From: Porodaedalea pini
Taxonomy: Eukaryota > Basidiomycota > Agaricomycetes > Hymenochaetales > Hymenochaetaceae
DNA length: 64,000 bases
Reading direction: 5' to 3'
NCBI GenBank assembly: GCA_002794775.1
Contig: NBAY01000004.1
Span: 372,001 to 436,000, forward strand
Below are positions 8,954-21,855 of this stretch, in pieces. The notes beneath the pieces are model-generated. The model was not told the DNA's origin and searched no databases. It saw nothing but the letters and a program-made list of their open reading frames with translations. The first letter of the stretch is position 1, and the number at the start of each line of letters is the position of its first letter. Made by a program: the position numbers and the translations under genes.

Positions 8954-11900
8954 TCACATGCTGTTGACCTTGTGTACGTCCTCAAGGAAGTCGAGCAACG
9001 TACTCGCGCTCCACGCCTGCGTGGCGCACGAATCGTAGCAAAACGAGCCATTCTCGTTGGTCAGCTCCGGGATCCCTCTCCACGGGTCGTTCTGAATGTG
9101 CCGCCTGGCCGGAAGAAGGTGCGTGAGTAGGCGGTGAAGGGTGATATCCTTGTCCTACAATCCTAGAAATTAGCCAGAATCAAACAACAATCAGTAATAT
9201 CTTGCGCGTACCTTCTTCCCATCTCCGACAAGCGTATCAAAATGCAAGTACGCGCGCAAGAAGTAGCCCAGCGGCCAGCCCCACTCCGGACCATTATGGT
9301 AGTTCAGCCCCTTCGCAACGCTTGGATCATACGAGTCATTCGAGTTGTCGTAGTTCGGCCTGTACTGCGAGTCTATCGGATCGAGCGTCTTCATTCCCAG
9401 CGGGCTTCGGAGTGTCTTGTCCGCAAGCTTCAACGCACCAAGTGCGTGCTCAGGGTCAAATAGCTCCGGCGCCACAACCATCGCGATCGGGAAGTTGCAA
9501 CGCAACTGGTAGTCAGACCATTCTCTGCCTTCCCCTGAGCCAAACACATCCTTGTATATTCCGCGGCGATTGACAAGGCTGGAGTTGAGATGGTATTTCG
9601 CGTCATCCGCAGCATCTAAATCAATACTTAGTTTAATCATACTCAATAAGCATGAATAAACTAACCAATCGGAACGTAGTAGTATGTCTCGAAGTTGGAC
9701 TTGATGAGCTCGGCCCATTCTTTGTAGGTCACAAGGCGGCGTTTCCCCTCAACTTAAATAAACTCTCATCAGTCACGGTCAAACAAAGAGTGAAAAGGTT
9801 TCTTTACCTTCTGTTTCGACTCCCTTGAAGGGGAATTTACCTGCACGAGACAGCTCATCTAACCACTTCAGCGTACTCGCGACAAGACCCGTAATCTCGA
9901 CCGGTGCACCATCGCGCGGTGAGCCAGGAATTCCCTTCGTCCCAGCCTTCTCCGACTCTCCCATCTTGTCCATCCACGTCCCGCAGTTGTACCTGTTCCC
10001 TCCAAGCACGAATCCGGTCGACCAATCCACGGTGACGTCGATGTTGAAGCCCTCGTCGCGCATCTGCATGTCTAGGTTCGGGCCTGCGTTGTACTCGCGG
10101 AAGTGAATCCCGTCACTGTGTCGCTGCAGGATCTCTTGGATGATCTCCGCGATCGAGCTCGAGTACGCATACGCCCTTGGGTCATCCCACGGGACGAACG
10201 TGTCATCCTTCGGGAAGCGGCGCTTCACGGGCTCAGACAACAGGGAGAGACCGTCAGGCGCAGACTTGACGTAGTCCTGGATGTTCTGGAGCATCCACCA
10301 TGGCGAGTCGCGGGAATTGTATCGCGGGTTCCTCACAGAGTCCAAAAGATTTGGGATCAGCCCGTGCTTGAGCGTGGATGCGAACGCGAGAATGTGCTTC
10401 TTCGCCCCGTCGAAGTTGCCTGTCGTCAAAAACAGACCGCGAAGAGAAATGAACACGTCCCTTCCCCACGTCCTTGCCCAGCCAGCAGCAAAGTGTGGTA
10501 AGCCAGCGGCTAGGGAAGGAACGGGCTTGCTAGGGTCAAGTGATGCTGACTGCACGAGGCCATACATCTGGATTGAACACAACGCGAGGTCTTGCGTGAG
10601 GTCGTGGCCAGTTGCGACGAACTCAGAGCACAGTTCAACGACAACACGCCGCGCTGCCTTGTAAGCCGTGGAAACAACGATGGCGAAGAACTTTGGACGC
10701 AAGAAAGGTGGGATACTTGTCCTAATCTTGTCAAACCTCTCCTTAAACCAAGCGGCTGAGATCGCGAGCCGGGGTAAAATCTCAGCTTGCCTGAGAGAAG
10801 ATATGCATTGGTTATATGAACCAGAAAGAGAGAGAGAAACTGCAAACCCACCTCATTAAACGGCCATAGATGTAATCCATACTCCAAGCTCCACCCCTCA
10901 AGTTTGCGCATAGCGGATGTCCCAGATCATTGTATCTCATGATATGCCTTAGCGGGTGCATCCACCCCTCCAGACCGCAGTACGTGAGTTTACCCATACC
11001 AGGGACATCATACGCACTGATCGCACCGCCTGTCGCGTCTAGCTCCTCACCTTCCGCACGGTGCAGGATAATGTTAAGATCCACAAAGTCGAGGTCCGCA
11101 AAGGCTTCCTCGGCGCCCGAAGCACAGAACGTGTCGAGATCCGCTTCGATACCCTGTAGCTGCGTTTCGAATATCATAACGCTGCCAGGTGGGAAGTATT
11201 CCGGGACGACGACCTCCGAGTACGGACCATCGTCGTCCGAAGACTCATTTGGATGCACCGGCTCGATATTGATGAGGGAGGAAGGAAGACCACGGAGGAG
11301 CTTCTCGTCTGTAACCTCGTATGAAGTGATGTCTATAGCTGAGCCAAGGATGAATTTGGCTTTTGTCATTCTTAACTTAATAGGCTCGACTAGCAGAATA
11401 GAGAACGTAAGTAAGCAAAACGGTTGTTTCCAATGCATGAACAACGTACTAAACCCCCGGTCTTTTGAACCTTTGGAAAACGCCGTATGCGCCACGAGCA
11501 GGTATCCCTTCTGAGAAGTCGGCTGAACACGGTGCATTACAATGTACTACAAAACGAGTTAGAATTATAGGAATAATAGGCGAGTAAAACCAACCAACAT
11601 CATTCTCCTGGTGCACGTGTCCCTCACTGAAGCCCTCAAGCATCATCTCCGTGTGCAAATGGTTCAGCACGCGCTTGACGGAGCCAATTCCACTCCCGCT
11701 TCCAACTTCGTATTTGCGAGTCTCGCTGACAAGGTTGAGCAGCTTTGGGTACAGATCGTCAAAGCCCCTCACAGAACCGATAGCTGAGTACGAGAATGTC
11801 ACAAGTGCGCCAGTGGAGAGTGCATCTTCAGCGCTGCGTTTAAACATCGGAGACTCGTTGTCATGCGTGAGGTCGAACATCAGCGCATGTGGCATAGATC

Positions 11901-14435
11901 CCTGGATAGGCGTGATCACACATGGTCGGCTTGGACCTTTTCCGGTCGGTGGGGGCAGCTCGTCTGCGCTTGTAAGGCACGCGGCGTCCATTGAGCCTTT
12001 ATACACTTTTAATGATTGGGGAAATTAACGGGATGCGAAAGTTGACTCACCGATGGGTTTCCCGACGCCATATCTATACAAAAGCCTGGATAAGTCCTTC
12101 GGGTCGTAGCCATTGTACGCCTCCCTGATTAAACTGTTGATCCCGAGCCGGCTTACGAAGTACGTGTCCGTTTCCTCATTGCCCGTGAACAGCTCCGCGC
12201 ATACATACAGATTCGGGTTAACGACACGCGCCGCGTCGAGAAGCGTAACGCCCACATGCAACGGCGTTGAGTGGCAGTTGTCGATCCGGATGCCATCGAA
12301 AGTCGCCGCGAGCTCCTGCACGTAGCGCGTCATATGTTGCCATAGCCAGGGGTTGTCCTCGGGTCCGTCGCCATATCGCAGTTTAACGCAGTCGCCCCAC
12401 GCAATTACATCGCGGCGAAGGTACGCCTTCGACGGCTCCAACGCGAAGTTCTGCAGTGGATCGGCGTTCCAGATCCACCCGTTGTTCGCTACAGCATGCA
12501 CTTGTGGATCATAGTCTTCCGTCTGGAGACGCGTGAAGTATGTCTCGACAAGAGGCAGGCTACAAAGCAAGACAAGCTTAGCGATGAAGCGGAATACAAA
12601 GACTAACTCAACCTTACTGCTCCGTGATCTCTCCGAGCTTTGGACCATGGTCAGCCAGCCTCGTATACTGAACCCGGTTTTTTATATTTTCCAACGCAAC
12701 GCGGGTATCTTCTTCCCACTCCTGATACAGTGGGACGTTGAGCACATCGACGACTCTCACCCACGCGTCGGCTAACGCATCTTCGTCCTCGAGCTCAGTA
12801 AACGCGGCCTTCACCAAACTCGCAGCGACCTCCGGCTTTACAGTCACGGCGAAGCGAGTATGGAATTTCTTAGACTCGTCCAGCTCCCCAGTGGCGCGAA
12901 TAAAGTCCGCCAGTTCCGCGACGGTCTTCCTCGCAATGTCCGGCCCCTGCCAGGGAGGCGCGGACGCAAGGGCATCTTTCACCACCGCCTTTTCCCTGTT
13001 GACGTCTAACACATAATATTGCCAGAAGTTAAGTGCATTAAGTTCTTGGCGGAAGGCAGATACGAGAGTCTCGATGTCGCTGTAAGAGTTGATTTTGGTA
13101 GGAAGACTCTTTGCTGCTAGCGATATCGAGAAATCGAGCATTGCAGTATCGAGCTCTAAAGCAGGTGTGAGATGAGGAGTATTGGAAGGGCTGAAACCTA
13201 TACAGGGAAAAAAGACATATTAGTACAGGCGGACAGTGCATGTACTCAATAGAAAATCATACCAGCCTCAGGATGCTCCAACAGCCAAGCGCTGTTGTTC
13301 GCCGTATGGTTCAGGACGATGTCAGTCAAGCTCAATAATCCAAACTCCTCCTTCGCAATTTTCAACATATCCTGCATACGTTTCGTCTTGTCCTCATTAG
13401 AACCCGTCCATCCGGATTCGAAGAGCCCAGGGTCATATGACATGAAGTCCGCAAGTGAGTATGGGCTCTGACTCTCTCCACGCTGTTGCAAGGGCGTGTA
13501 GTGCAGCATATTGTAACCCCTCTCGGAAGCTTCTTTTAGGTAGGGTCTCCACTCCTCGAGCGTGCCCATCCATTTCGAGACGACGGTCAAGATGGTGAGG
13601 CCATCCAACGGCATGTTAACAGTATCTTCCTGAACGGCACCTCCGCCGGACAGAGCGGGAAGCGGAACCGTCTCTTCCGAAAGAATGGCCGCACGCTTCC
13701 GGGCGCGCAATGCTGGATCGATGTTGAAGTAGCCCTCCCGCCCCTTGACGCGCCCATCGTTCACGTCACTATCAAACTCGACCCAGTACGCGAATGCGCC
13801 CGCATGTGAGATGGGAAGGTCAATCTGAATGGGCTTCGATACGTTGGTCGGGAGCCTATAATAGAATGAGAAATAGAACGCATATATCTAGCTTCCAGGC
13901 TCAACAAGACGCACTTTCGCTCCGCAAATCGGTCGCGGTCAAAAACACCTCCATTAATAGGAAAGTTTGTTTTGAAGACACCGTTTCTGGAAGCAGGGGT
14001 GCCGGAATCTAGGCTGATTCGCAGGACGTATGGAATGTATGGTGGCGGTAGTCGGATGTACTAGAAGCGTATTCGTATATTGGTTGAGATCACAGACGAT
14101 AATCAGCGACTCAGATGAGTAGAAAGCGGATAGGTCGCGCGCACCGATTTGTCCTTGCTAGGGCCACCATCCGGATCTAACTTGAGCTCGTAGACCTGGA
14201 TCGGGGCCTCACCAGGGACAGCAGCGGACTCGAAGAAGTCTATACCCTCATCGGCAGGCGTCTTTGGTGTCTTCTTTCCTGTCGATGGGATAAAACCCCG
14301 AGGCGGGATGTTGATGGTGGGCGATGCCACCCGTTCGCCACTGGCCTTGTCCTTGGACGCAGAGACGGCCTTGACCGGGTTGTGCCCGTGGACTGCAGCG
14401 GAGACGGCTGCCTGTACCTTATGGGTGCTGCTCAT
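8954..14435 (-). CDS. GDB1: Glycogen debranching enzyme, 1600 aa
   Basis: Twelve exons sum to 4803 nt: 14435-14145, 14060-13915, 13855-13263, 13197-12618, 12559-12051, 11996-11599, 11546-11455, 11370-10852, 10790-9808, 9752-9666, 9615-9212, 9154-8954. The enzyme removes glycogen branches with two active sites. The N-terminal 4-alpha-glucanotransferase half shows [15 protein letters not shown] and the nucleophile motif [13 protein letters not shown] near residue 627, then [12 protein letters not shown]. The C-terminal amylo-alpha-1,6-glucosidase half shows [11 protein letters not shown] near 1153, [12 protein letters not shown] and [19 protein letters not shown] near 1270, then [10 protein letters not shown]. 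Length is close to yeast Gdb1 (about 1536). The exon 7/8 junction is the weak point: the only in-frame GT-AG choice skips about six residues (EPIKLR) that are open in frame and look conserved. It shares a 745-bp divergent region with PAT1. Cytosolic, glycogen mobilisation. Confidence 0.93.
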
Positions 14436-15180
14436 CGTCGCCTGAGGCAGGAGAGGGCAAGTGGAAATGTAAGGTGTGGCGAAGAGGAAGAGACGACAAG
14501 CGGCCGAGTTTAAGTAGGAGGCAGACGCGTCTGAGTTGAAACGCGTCTTTCTGCTCGGATGCGGATTCTGAACTACATACGTCACCATTTCTCGCGCTCT
14601 CGCCACGCCAACACGGGCGCACCGGTTCAGACCAAAAACTGTCACAAAACTATTAACAGAAAGGACATCCTGTTTTCTTCTCGAGGAGTCTGGCAGTGGC
14701 AAGTCAGCTGCTCATATTCTTGCTTCATATAGTAAATTTTGGCCTTCATAAGGAAGACGAAAACCGACAAAAACGGCTGTGAGAAATGCTGAGGAAATGT
14801 CTATAGTACTAGTACTAGTGCTGATTGCTCACATGTGTATATACAAATACATGTTCCCCCATCGCTATCTGAGCCGAAGCAACCAGTTGTGAACAAAAGG
14901 AGAATTCGTACGTGACTCAGACTCCAAAAATAAAATGAGTTTTCTTGCCGCTTTGGTCACGCCTCAGCCGCTTGCGCAAGTTACGTCTCGCGCAGTGAAG
15001 TCAGAGCGGCGTCGAGCAGTTGCTCTCTCAGCGAGCCTTGTACCACACAAGAGCACTACCAAACCACCTTCAAAAGTCTTGTAAAAGGAGGTATGTCATG
15101 ATGGTCTTGAAAATCTCTGCTCTAATGAAACCGCAGAAGCTAGATTGTGATACCCGTGGCTGAGGGGCTTAGGCGCATCC
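14436..15180. promoter_or_regulatory. GDB1/PAT1 divergent promoter region
   Basis: The 745 bp separate the start codons of GDB1 (minus) and PAT1 (plus), so both promoters lie here. The open minus-strand frame continuing upstream of the GDB1 ATG to 14702 is taken as leader, because conserved GDB1 sequence begins at or after MSSTHK. A short TAGTACTAGTACTAG repeat lies near 14803-14818. No clear TATA box. Confidence 0.45.
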
Positions 15181-18100
15181 ATGTCGTTCTTCGGACTCGA
15201 AAGCAACAACGCCATCGAAGACGAGAAACGACGCTTCCTCGCTGGCGAAGCGAAGGCGGACGAAGACATCGCGGTCTACAATTGGGGCGCGGATGACTAC
15301 GATGGACTCGGCAACGCGCTGCAGGAGGGCGGGGACGACCTGAACGACGAGACCTTCGGTGGCTCTGAACCTGTTGGTGAGCTCGTATTTCTCTAGTTGT
15401 GAAATGCACTCGTTGTGCGCATACTCACTGCTCACTGCCGTAGGCAAGGACTTTGACTTCGCCGCTCAGACGCTCCCGGACCTGGAGCGCCGTCCAAAGC
15501 AGGCATCTGTGACAACCAGTGGCTCTGCTCGCGCACAGGAACAGCAGCCGCAGCCGCAGCTGCCCGCTGAGGCATCAAGGCCATTTCAGCAAGGTGCGTT
15601 GCATCCGCTGCTGCCCACTGGACTCGTCTGATCTGAGACCCCAGCGCGCCCTACACACACCTCACGCGATTCCATTTGGGATGACAAGTCGCCGTTTTCG
15701 GTGCTCCGGACGTCGAACAGCATCGGACGCAGATCTGGCTCCGCTCTTGGCCACCAAGCGTCCTCGAGTCTTTCTGCGACACGATCATCTGCGTCGAGTG
15801 TTTTCCGTCAGCAGACGCAGTCACCCGCACTTACCCGGCATGCTCAAGCTTCAGCATCTTTTGCGCCACAAAACCAGACGCAGTCAGATGGGATGGTTAA
15901 CTATTCTGCGCCTGGCACGCGCAGTGTTGCTGAGATTGAGGCAGAAATGCGTGCGCAAACACAACGGGCGCGTGAATCGAAGCTTCAAGAACAACAGTTG
16001 TTGCTCCAGCAGCAGCAACAGCAACAGCAACAACTAATGAAACCACCCCGTATGCGTTCACAATCACCTTCGCTACACCAGAACGTACCCGTCAACGCGC
16101 CGCAAGCCGGCTACCAGATCTCTCCGCCCGCGGTCGATAGCTACCGCCAACAGCATGCACTCCTGCAAGAGGTCGAAAACATGCGCCTCCAGGAGACACA
16201 TCGGGGCTACCATAAGGACGCCGCACACATGCTCATGGAAGCTCGGAACCGCACGCATACGCCCGTCGACCCGATCGAGTTTATGCTCCAGAAGACCGCG
16301 GAACGCGAGCGTGGGCTGCCGCAAGGTTTGGCACACAGCAGGACGCCCGCTCAGCAATACCAACAGCAGCGCTACGACGATTTCGACTACCAGGAGCAAG
16401 AGCGCCGCTCGCGAGTCGGCCAGGGTCCGGCGAACGTCGACGACGTCCAGACGAACCTACGACGTCAAATCGTCGCCGATCAGCATCGACATTCGCAGCT
16501 TGCGGCGGCGGGGCTTCTCGAGCACCGGCGCGAGTCGCCGATGGACCAACTACAACACCAATTGCGTCTAGCGATGGCAAACGAGATGGCGAGCAAGGCG
16601 CGCGGCGAGCCTGCGCCGAGCATGTTCGGCGCGAATCCGGCGGACATCGCGCAAATGCAAATGCAGCAGCGCATGCTCGCACAGCTCGCACAGCAGGAGT
16701 TCTCGCAGAGCGTTGCTGGCGTAAACGGTGCCAACGGGCAGGATATGTCACAGGGCACCCTGAATGTGAATAATGCTCAACGCGAGCAGCTCCGCGTGGA
16801 GGCCATGCGTAAGATCATGGAGGCTGAAAGGCAAGAAGGTCGGCGACGACGGAAGGCTCAAAAAATTGCTCATATGGTTTGTTTTCCAACAATCTTTCGG
16901 CCAGTGAACATCAGCTTACACCTTCTGCTCCCAGAGTCGCTACAACGACCTCATGACGCAGTCCGATAAAGACTTCATCACGCGTATCCAGGTCTCGCAG
17001 CTCGTCACCTCCGACCCATATACCGAGGACTTCTACGCGCAGGTTTATGGTTCTCTCCTGCGCAGTCGCATGGGCGTCGGCGCCGTCGAGGAGCGCGTAC
17101 TCAAGTTCGGGTCGGGCGAGGGTGTTGGACTGGGCCTGAACCAGCGCGGCGGAAACCGCCGGCCGAACGCGATGCAGCGCATGGAGGCGCAGGTCGAACG
17201 CATCGTAAACAATGCCAGGCAGAGGGAGAAGGAGAAGGGCTTGCATGGTATGCTCCTCATACAGATGTTCTAAATTGATCGTTTGACGTATAATATGTGA
17301 ATAGCGATACACAGTCTTCAGGGCGCCTTGGGGAAGACCGCTGGCCGGAGCTACAAGGCAGCCCCTCGTCAGTTGCTTCAGGTAGATACTAACGGTGCGG
17401 CAGAATCGTCTGCTTCCAACGCGCATGGTCACATCTCGAAGGACGACTCAAAAGAGAATGCAGCTGGTGCTGCAAAAGAGGCCGCGAAACGAGGTCGCGA
17501 GGCTCTCGGTGCGCATGCAAATGTGAGAATTTGGATCATTTTATAACATTCTATCTATTATTGAGTTTACCATCTGTCAATAGCCAGCAGGTACAGCGCG
17601 GAAGGACCCGCTTACTCGCAGGGAATGCCTTGTCATCTTGGAGAGCTTATATGACAGCCAGTTACGAGTCGAGCAGTTACGTCGCGAACAGCCCCCGCCC
17701 GAGGATGAAGGACGTATGTTGGAATGGTAAGTGCTGGCTGAAGATAGTTTAATATTTTTCAAGAGCTTATAATGTTGTCCTGTAGGGAAGCGACATACAA
17801 AGCTGAGACGGACCATCTATGGGACAGCCTTCGCGTAATGGTGCCGCTCGAGACCAGCGACCCGCACCCCTTCATCTCGCTCCTGATGCCCGCGAAGGGT
17901 AAAAAGCTCCTTCCGCGCCTAACACGGCACCTCAGCACTCAGCAGCTTCTGCAAGTCATCTGCCTACTCGTTGCGTGCTTCTCGCAGCTCGACGTCGTTA
18001 AAAATGCCGCGACTCTCGACTCGCAAGAGGACACGCCGGAGCGCCGTGAGGTCGACAGGCAGACGCAACTGTTCTTGTCGACAGTGCTGCAGTCGATCCT

Positions 18101-18768
18101 GCCCGTGATAGCCAAGTTCAACCTTGGCGTTGTGGTCGGTATGATGGGTCTCCTTATGGAGCACTGCGATATGGGACTCGTCATCCATTCGAGAGTTGGT
18201 GCTCCTTCTGCGCGATCATTTCACAATGTGCTAATTAGTTGCCTGGCAGCCTGGTCAATCACTGCTCACCGCTTTCCTGAGCCGCGCGGAAGTCATCAAG
18301 TCGGAAATGATGGCAGGAAGCATCGAGCCGTCTGAAATTCCAACAGAGGATGATCTCCAATCATGGTAAGCATTCTTCTATGCTTCGTGTTTTGCCACCT
18401 AGCCAATTCGTGCGTTGTTTCTCAGGCAAGGTGTAGTTGTACACCTCTACCACATATTCGGGCCTTTCCTCCTTTCGCTCTTCCCCTCCTCACGAATCCC
18501 GACCCTGCGTACTCCCGCAGGCGTCTCGACGATGGATGCGGACCTGCTCGACCAGCCTGTGTGGAAGTTCCTCGCGACCTTCGCGCTGCATGCAGACAAC
18601 GACCAGCAGCAAGTTCTTGTTTCGACGTTGCGCGAAAAGATCCTCGACAACGTGCTTGCAGTCAACAAGGGATTCGTCACAGACGACGCCGAGCAAAACC
18701 TCAAGATCACCAACGTGAATATATTTTTGCACGCGCTGGGGTTGGACAGCTCACAAATCAGCATCTGA
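15181..18768 (+). CDS. PAT1: PAT1 mRNA decapping activator, 1039 aa
   Basis: Nine exons (15181-15376, 15444-15593, 15645-16876, 16935-17247, 17305-17522, 17584-17726, 17786-18194, 18250-18365, 18426-18768) sum to 3120 nt. Pat1 bridges the deadenylated mRNA-bound Lsm1-7 ring, Dcp2 and Dhh1 in cytoplasmic P-bodies. The start MSFFGLESN and the following acidic stretch are typical of the family, as is SIWDDKSPFSVLR in exon 3. A Gln-rich central region with a pure Q run follows. Conserved blocks then read FITRIQVSQLVTSDPYTEDFYAQVY and, after intron 4, HAIHSLQGALGKT. The alpha-helical C-terminal domain contains LVILESLYDSQLRVEQLRR and GKKLLPRLTRHL. For intron 4 an earlier acceptor (17304) was chosen over a nearer one because only it keeps frame and restores the conserved SLQGALGK block. 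Quoted motifs are each under 20 residues or partial. Confidence 0.9.
16007..16033 (+). repeat. CAG/CAA repeat encoding a poly-Gln tract in PAT1
   Basis: Nine consecutive CAG/CAA codons inside PAT1 exon 3. Mixed codons suggest the tract is kept at the protein level rather than being a freshly expanded microsatellite. Such tracts commonly support phase separation in P-body proteins. Confidence 0.7.
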
Positions 18769-18961
18769 TTGGCGCTTGATCGTTTTTTCCTTTCATCGTT
18801 TCTGTTGCAATTTCTGACTTCTATCTCTTTTTCTAAAATGTCTTGTTTTCAAGCCTCTCATGACCAAACCAAATTTATGCGCCAAAGGAATGTCAAAGCT
18901 GCATTGTTCTTGTTGTGTTTTTGTTTTTTTTTCCCCTTGCAAGTGCATGTGTATCTAGATA

Positions 18962-21672
18962 TCATAATGAATCCCTGCTATCAATTTCATCTTCAGCTTC
19001 GCTCTCCTCTTCGGTCACCCCGCTGCAGGTGAAAAGATCTTCAGCTTCATAAGGTCGAAGGCGCTCTATTTGGCTCCCAATCGTCGTACATCCCACCAAT
19101 TCCTTCTGCCTTTCCCTCCCGCGCTCTTCGATTTCCGATCCGCTCGACAATCCACCCAAGAGATTGAGTATGGGGAGATCAGACCACGACGGCAGTTGTT
19201 CCTCCGGGAGCTCGAGCAATCCTGTCGCCTGCGACCCGTCAGAGCTAACAGCATCCTCGGGTAGAGTCATAAGGGGAAGTGTAAACAAAGCTTTCTTCTG
19301 ATCGTATATGCTCCGTGGCTGCTCTTTCACGTGCGACCCGATCTCGAGATGGTTTGTCGACAGCGACACGAAGTCATCGTAGTTCGGGTACAACATGACA
19401 TAACCGCGAAGGTAGGCGAGCTCGATGAAGAACCTTTTCCATGACTTGGCCCATCTATTCGAACGCACGTGCGGTACAACGGGCTCGCGCAACGGTAACC
19501 AGGCCTCGGAAAACCGGACCATCAGATATGTGTGGAACTCCCTCCAGTGCTCTGGGAAATAGACAGCGCCCCAGCTGCACGGGATCTGCGAAAGGTAGGG
19601 GGTGTTGCGATAGAGAATGCCATATGTGTCAAACATTGATTGAGCATCGAATGGCCTGCGGCCTTCCGGACGCAGCTCGATCTGCTTTTGCTGGTAAAGG
19701 CTTATCCCGAACAAGGATGACTGTCTTTTTGAAGGGCTCCCATAGCTTGAAACAAATCTCAGCCAAACTTCAGTAAAACAATACATGGACTTTGACTCAC
19801 CGGTATCGCAGAAGAGCCATCTTGATCCAAGCATAGAACAATGGCGAAACCTCGACATCATCTTCAAGCAAAACGCCATAGGAGTCGTTCGAGCGCGGAT
19901 ACCATGACTCCACGACGGCAGCGAGAAGTCCTGCATGGACAACGCGGTGGTGGACAAAAACACCGCCATGATCCCAGTGAAAGTCATCAACGAGCTTCCT
20001 GGTCTCTAAATCTGCAGTTTGTTCCACGTTCATCCGGATGGAAACGGAATCTCCGAAGTAGCGAGCGCCTTTCAAGGATTTGAACAAACGCATTAGCGAG
20101 CTTGGTCGATTGTCCGTGATAACAGAGATCTCGACGTCCGGGACATGCCAATCTAAGAATGATAAGCTCAGAGCAGCATGAAATGGTCTCGCACTTACTT
20201 CTGAGTTCAGCCAATGACAGAGAGCCCATCCAGTCACAATAAGGCATATCACCCTGGGGAATCTGGATTACGGTGGTCCCCAAATCACTCTGTCTTCGTA
20301 ATTCCGATTCGAAGGGGAATTCAGAGGCATTCTCCAGTCCTCCGTTTCCGTAAATTATTACAGACATCGATTCGTTTGCTGATTTCAGCCAGAAGCTTAC
20401 TGCTTCTGCATTTGCGAAGTCGTTTGACGAGGAATGAAGTGCACTATATGAGATCTCGCAGATGCTTGAAATAAGCTGGTCATGGAGCCAAGGAAATGAG
20501 CTATCATGAGAAGAGGTATGGTCCAATTCGTGAGACAGGATAAGAATATATGTACTGTAGCCGTTTTGAGCAAAACTGCACGCTACAGATGAGAAGTCCT
20601 TTAAGTCGCTAAGCGTCCGCAGGATAATTGCCAGGGAGGATGAACGCGCTGAATCTCTTGCTTGTTCGATCGGGGTTTTGTCCAAATCTGACGTTGTTGC
20701 GCACTGAGCGAGTGTCGGGTCGTCGTCAATTAAATTGAACTTCTGGCATTGCGTGCGGCACCAGACTCTGTCCGAGCTTTTCTCCGACTCTCGGATAAAG
20801 GCACTGATTCCGTTTTCATGCGACAAAGCTCTCCCGAAATCGTTCCAGAAGCTTGCGTTGCTGTCCATGGTTGAGTTGAATCCACGTATCAATGACGAGG
20901 GAACGACGAAAGGAGGGAATAGGAAAGAAGCAGGCTTGGGCTCAGTAATAGGAAGAGCGCATATCGCATGATCTTTAGCCTTAGTGAAATGACCACCGCA
21001 AAATCCCGTCGGTATGTCAAGAAGCAGTGGGTGTGAAAGTAGATGCTCGCGGGAGTCTTCATGGAGATCTCCAAACCCTTCAGAGCCTATGACCAATGCA
21101 TACTCGGTCGACACCTGGGCTGCTGCATTTAGAGTAGCCGATCCTTCATCAAGTCCTTCAGCCCAGAGCGCAATATTTATATCCAGAAAAGTATCCATTT
21201 GTCCTCCATGAAGCATCGCACGCATAGCAGGAAATGTGTACGAAGGACAGACAATTGTTATGGCTGAGACCGAGGATTGATCAGATATCAGAGGTTCAAT
21301 TATTTGTTGCACTAGATCGACAGAGCTATTTGTCACAGGGATAATTGCAGTCATTGATCCGCTGTCGAAGAAAGGGAGATCAACGAGTTCCGGGACGCCG
21401 AGGAAAATGGCTTCTGGAATATTGGGTGACGCATTTCCGGACGTCTCTAGCGATCTGTTGTACGACGTGAAGAGGACTCCAGTGGAAGGAGAAACATCGG
21501 GTTTGACGTTCGAAGATCGTGTGCTTGAAAACAAGAATGGTCCTATAGATATTAGGAGTAAAGTGACGACTAACAAGCAAGTTCTAGCATGCTCCTTGCT
21601 ATTGAAGCTCCAACGACAGGGGCGCGACTCTTTGGTGGCATTGAGTGGAGAAGCAAGCTCTTTTGGTTGCAT
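18962..21672 (-). CDS. Type II membrane glycosyltransferase-like protein, 873 aa
   Basis: Three exons (21672-20199, 20152-19801, 19757-18962) sum to 2622 nt. A single hydrophobic segment at about residues 32-52 (TCLLVVTLLLISIGPFLF) after a short basic N-terminus predicts a type II Golgi or ER membrane protein with a lumenal catalytic part. Asn-X-Ser/Thr sites are frequent. Around residues 495-600, PDVEISVITDNRPSSLMRL starts a Rossmann-like donor-binding region and GVLLEDDVEVSPLFYAW supplies an EDD acidic motif like the DxD of GT-A enzymes. LFGISLYQQKQIE and a Trp/Pro-rich acceptor region follow. The tail is acidic. I recognise the general pattern of fungal putative glycosyltransferases but cannot name donor, acceptor or GT family. 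It was divergent from BPL1 before the LINE inserted 112 bp upstream. Confidence 0.7.
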
Positions 21673-21783
21673 CTCATAAAGTGCCTTTTATACTGTCAAG
21701 AGTGGCCAGCAGGGAAGCATTCAATCTGATGGAGCGGTAGTGCAAGCTCGCTGCGAGGCGCGAGCGGTATCGGTGGCACAGAC

Positions 21784-21794
21784 GCGTTGACCAC
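21784..21794 (+). repeat. Target-site duplication, 5' copy
   Basis: The 11-mer GCGTTGACCAC occurs here and again at 28083-28093, exactly bracketing the LINE. Outside flanks differ (C versus A before it, T versus G after it), so the repeat is 11 bp, typical of target-primed reverse transcription. Confidence 0.75.
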
Positions 21795-21855
21795 TTACCA
21801 CCATCATCCAAGACCGTGGGAAAGAGTTTATCTGTGTAGCATCTTGTCTCTAACG

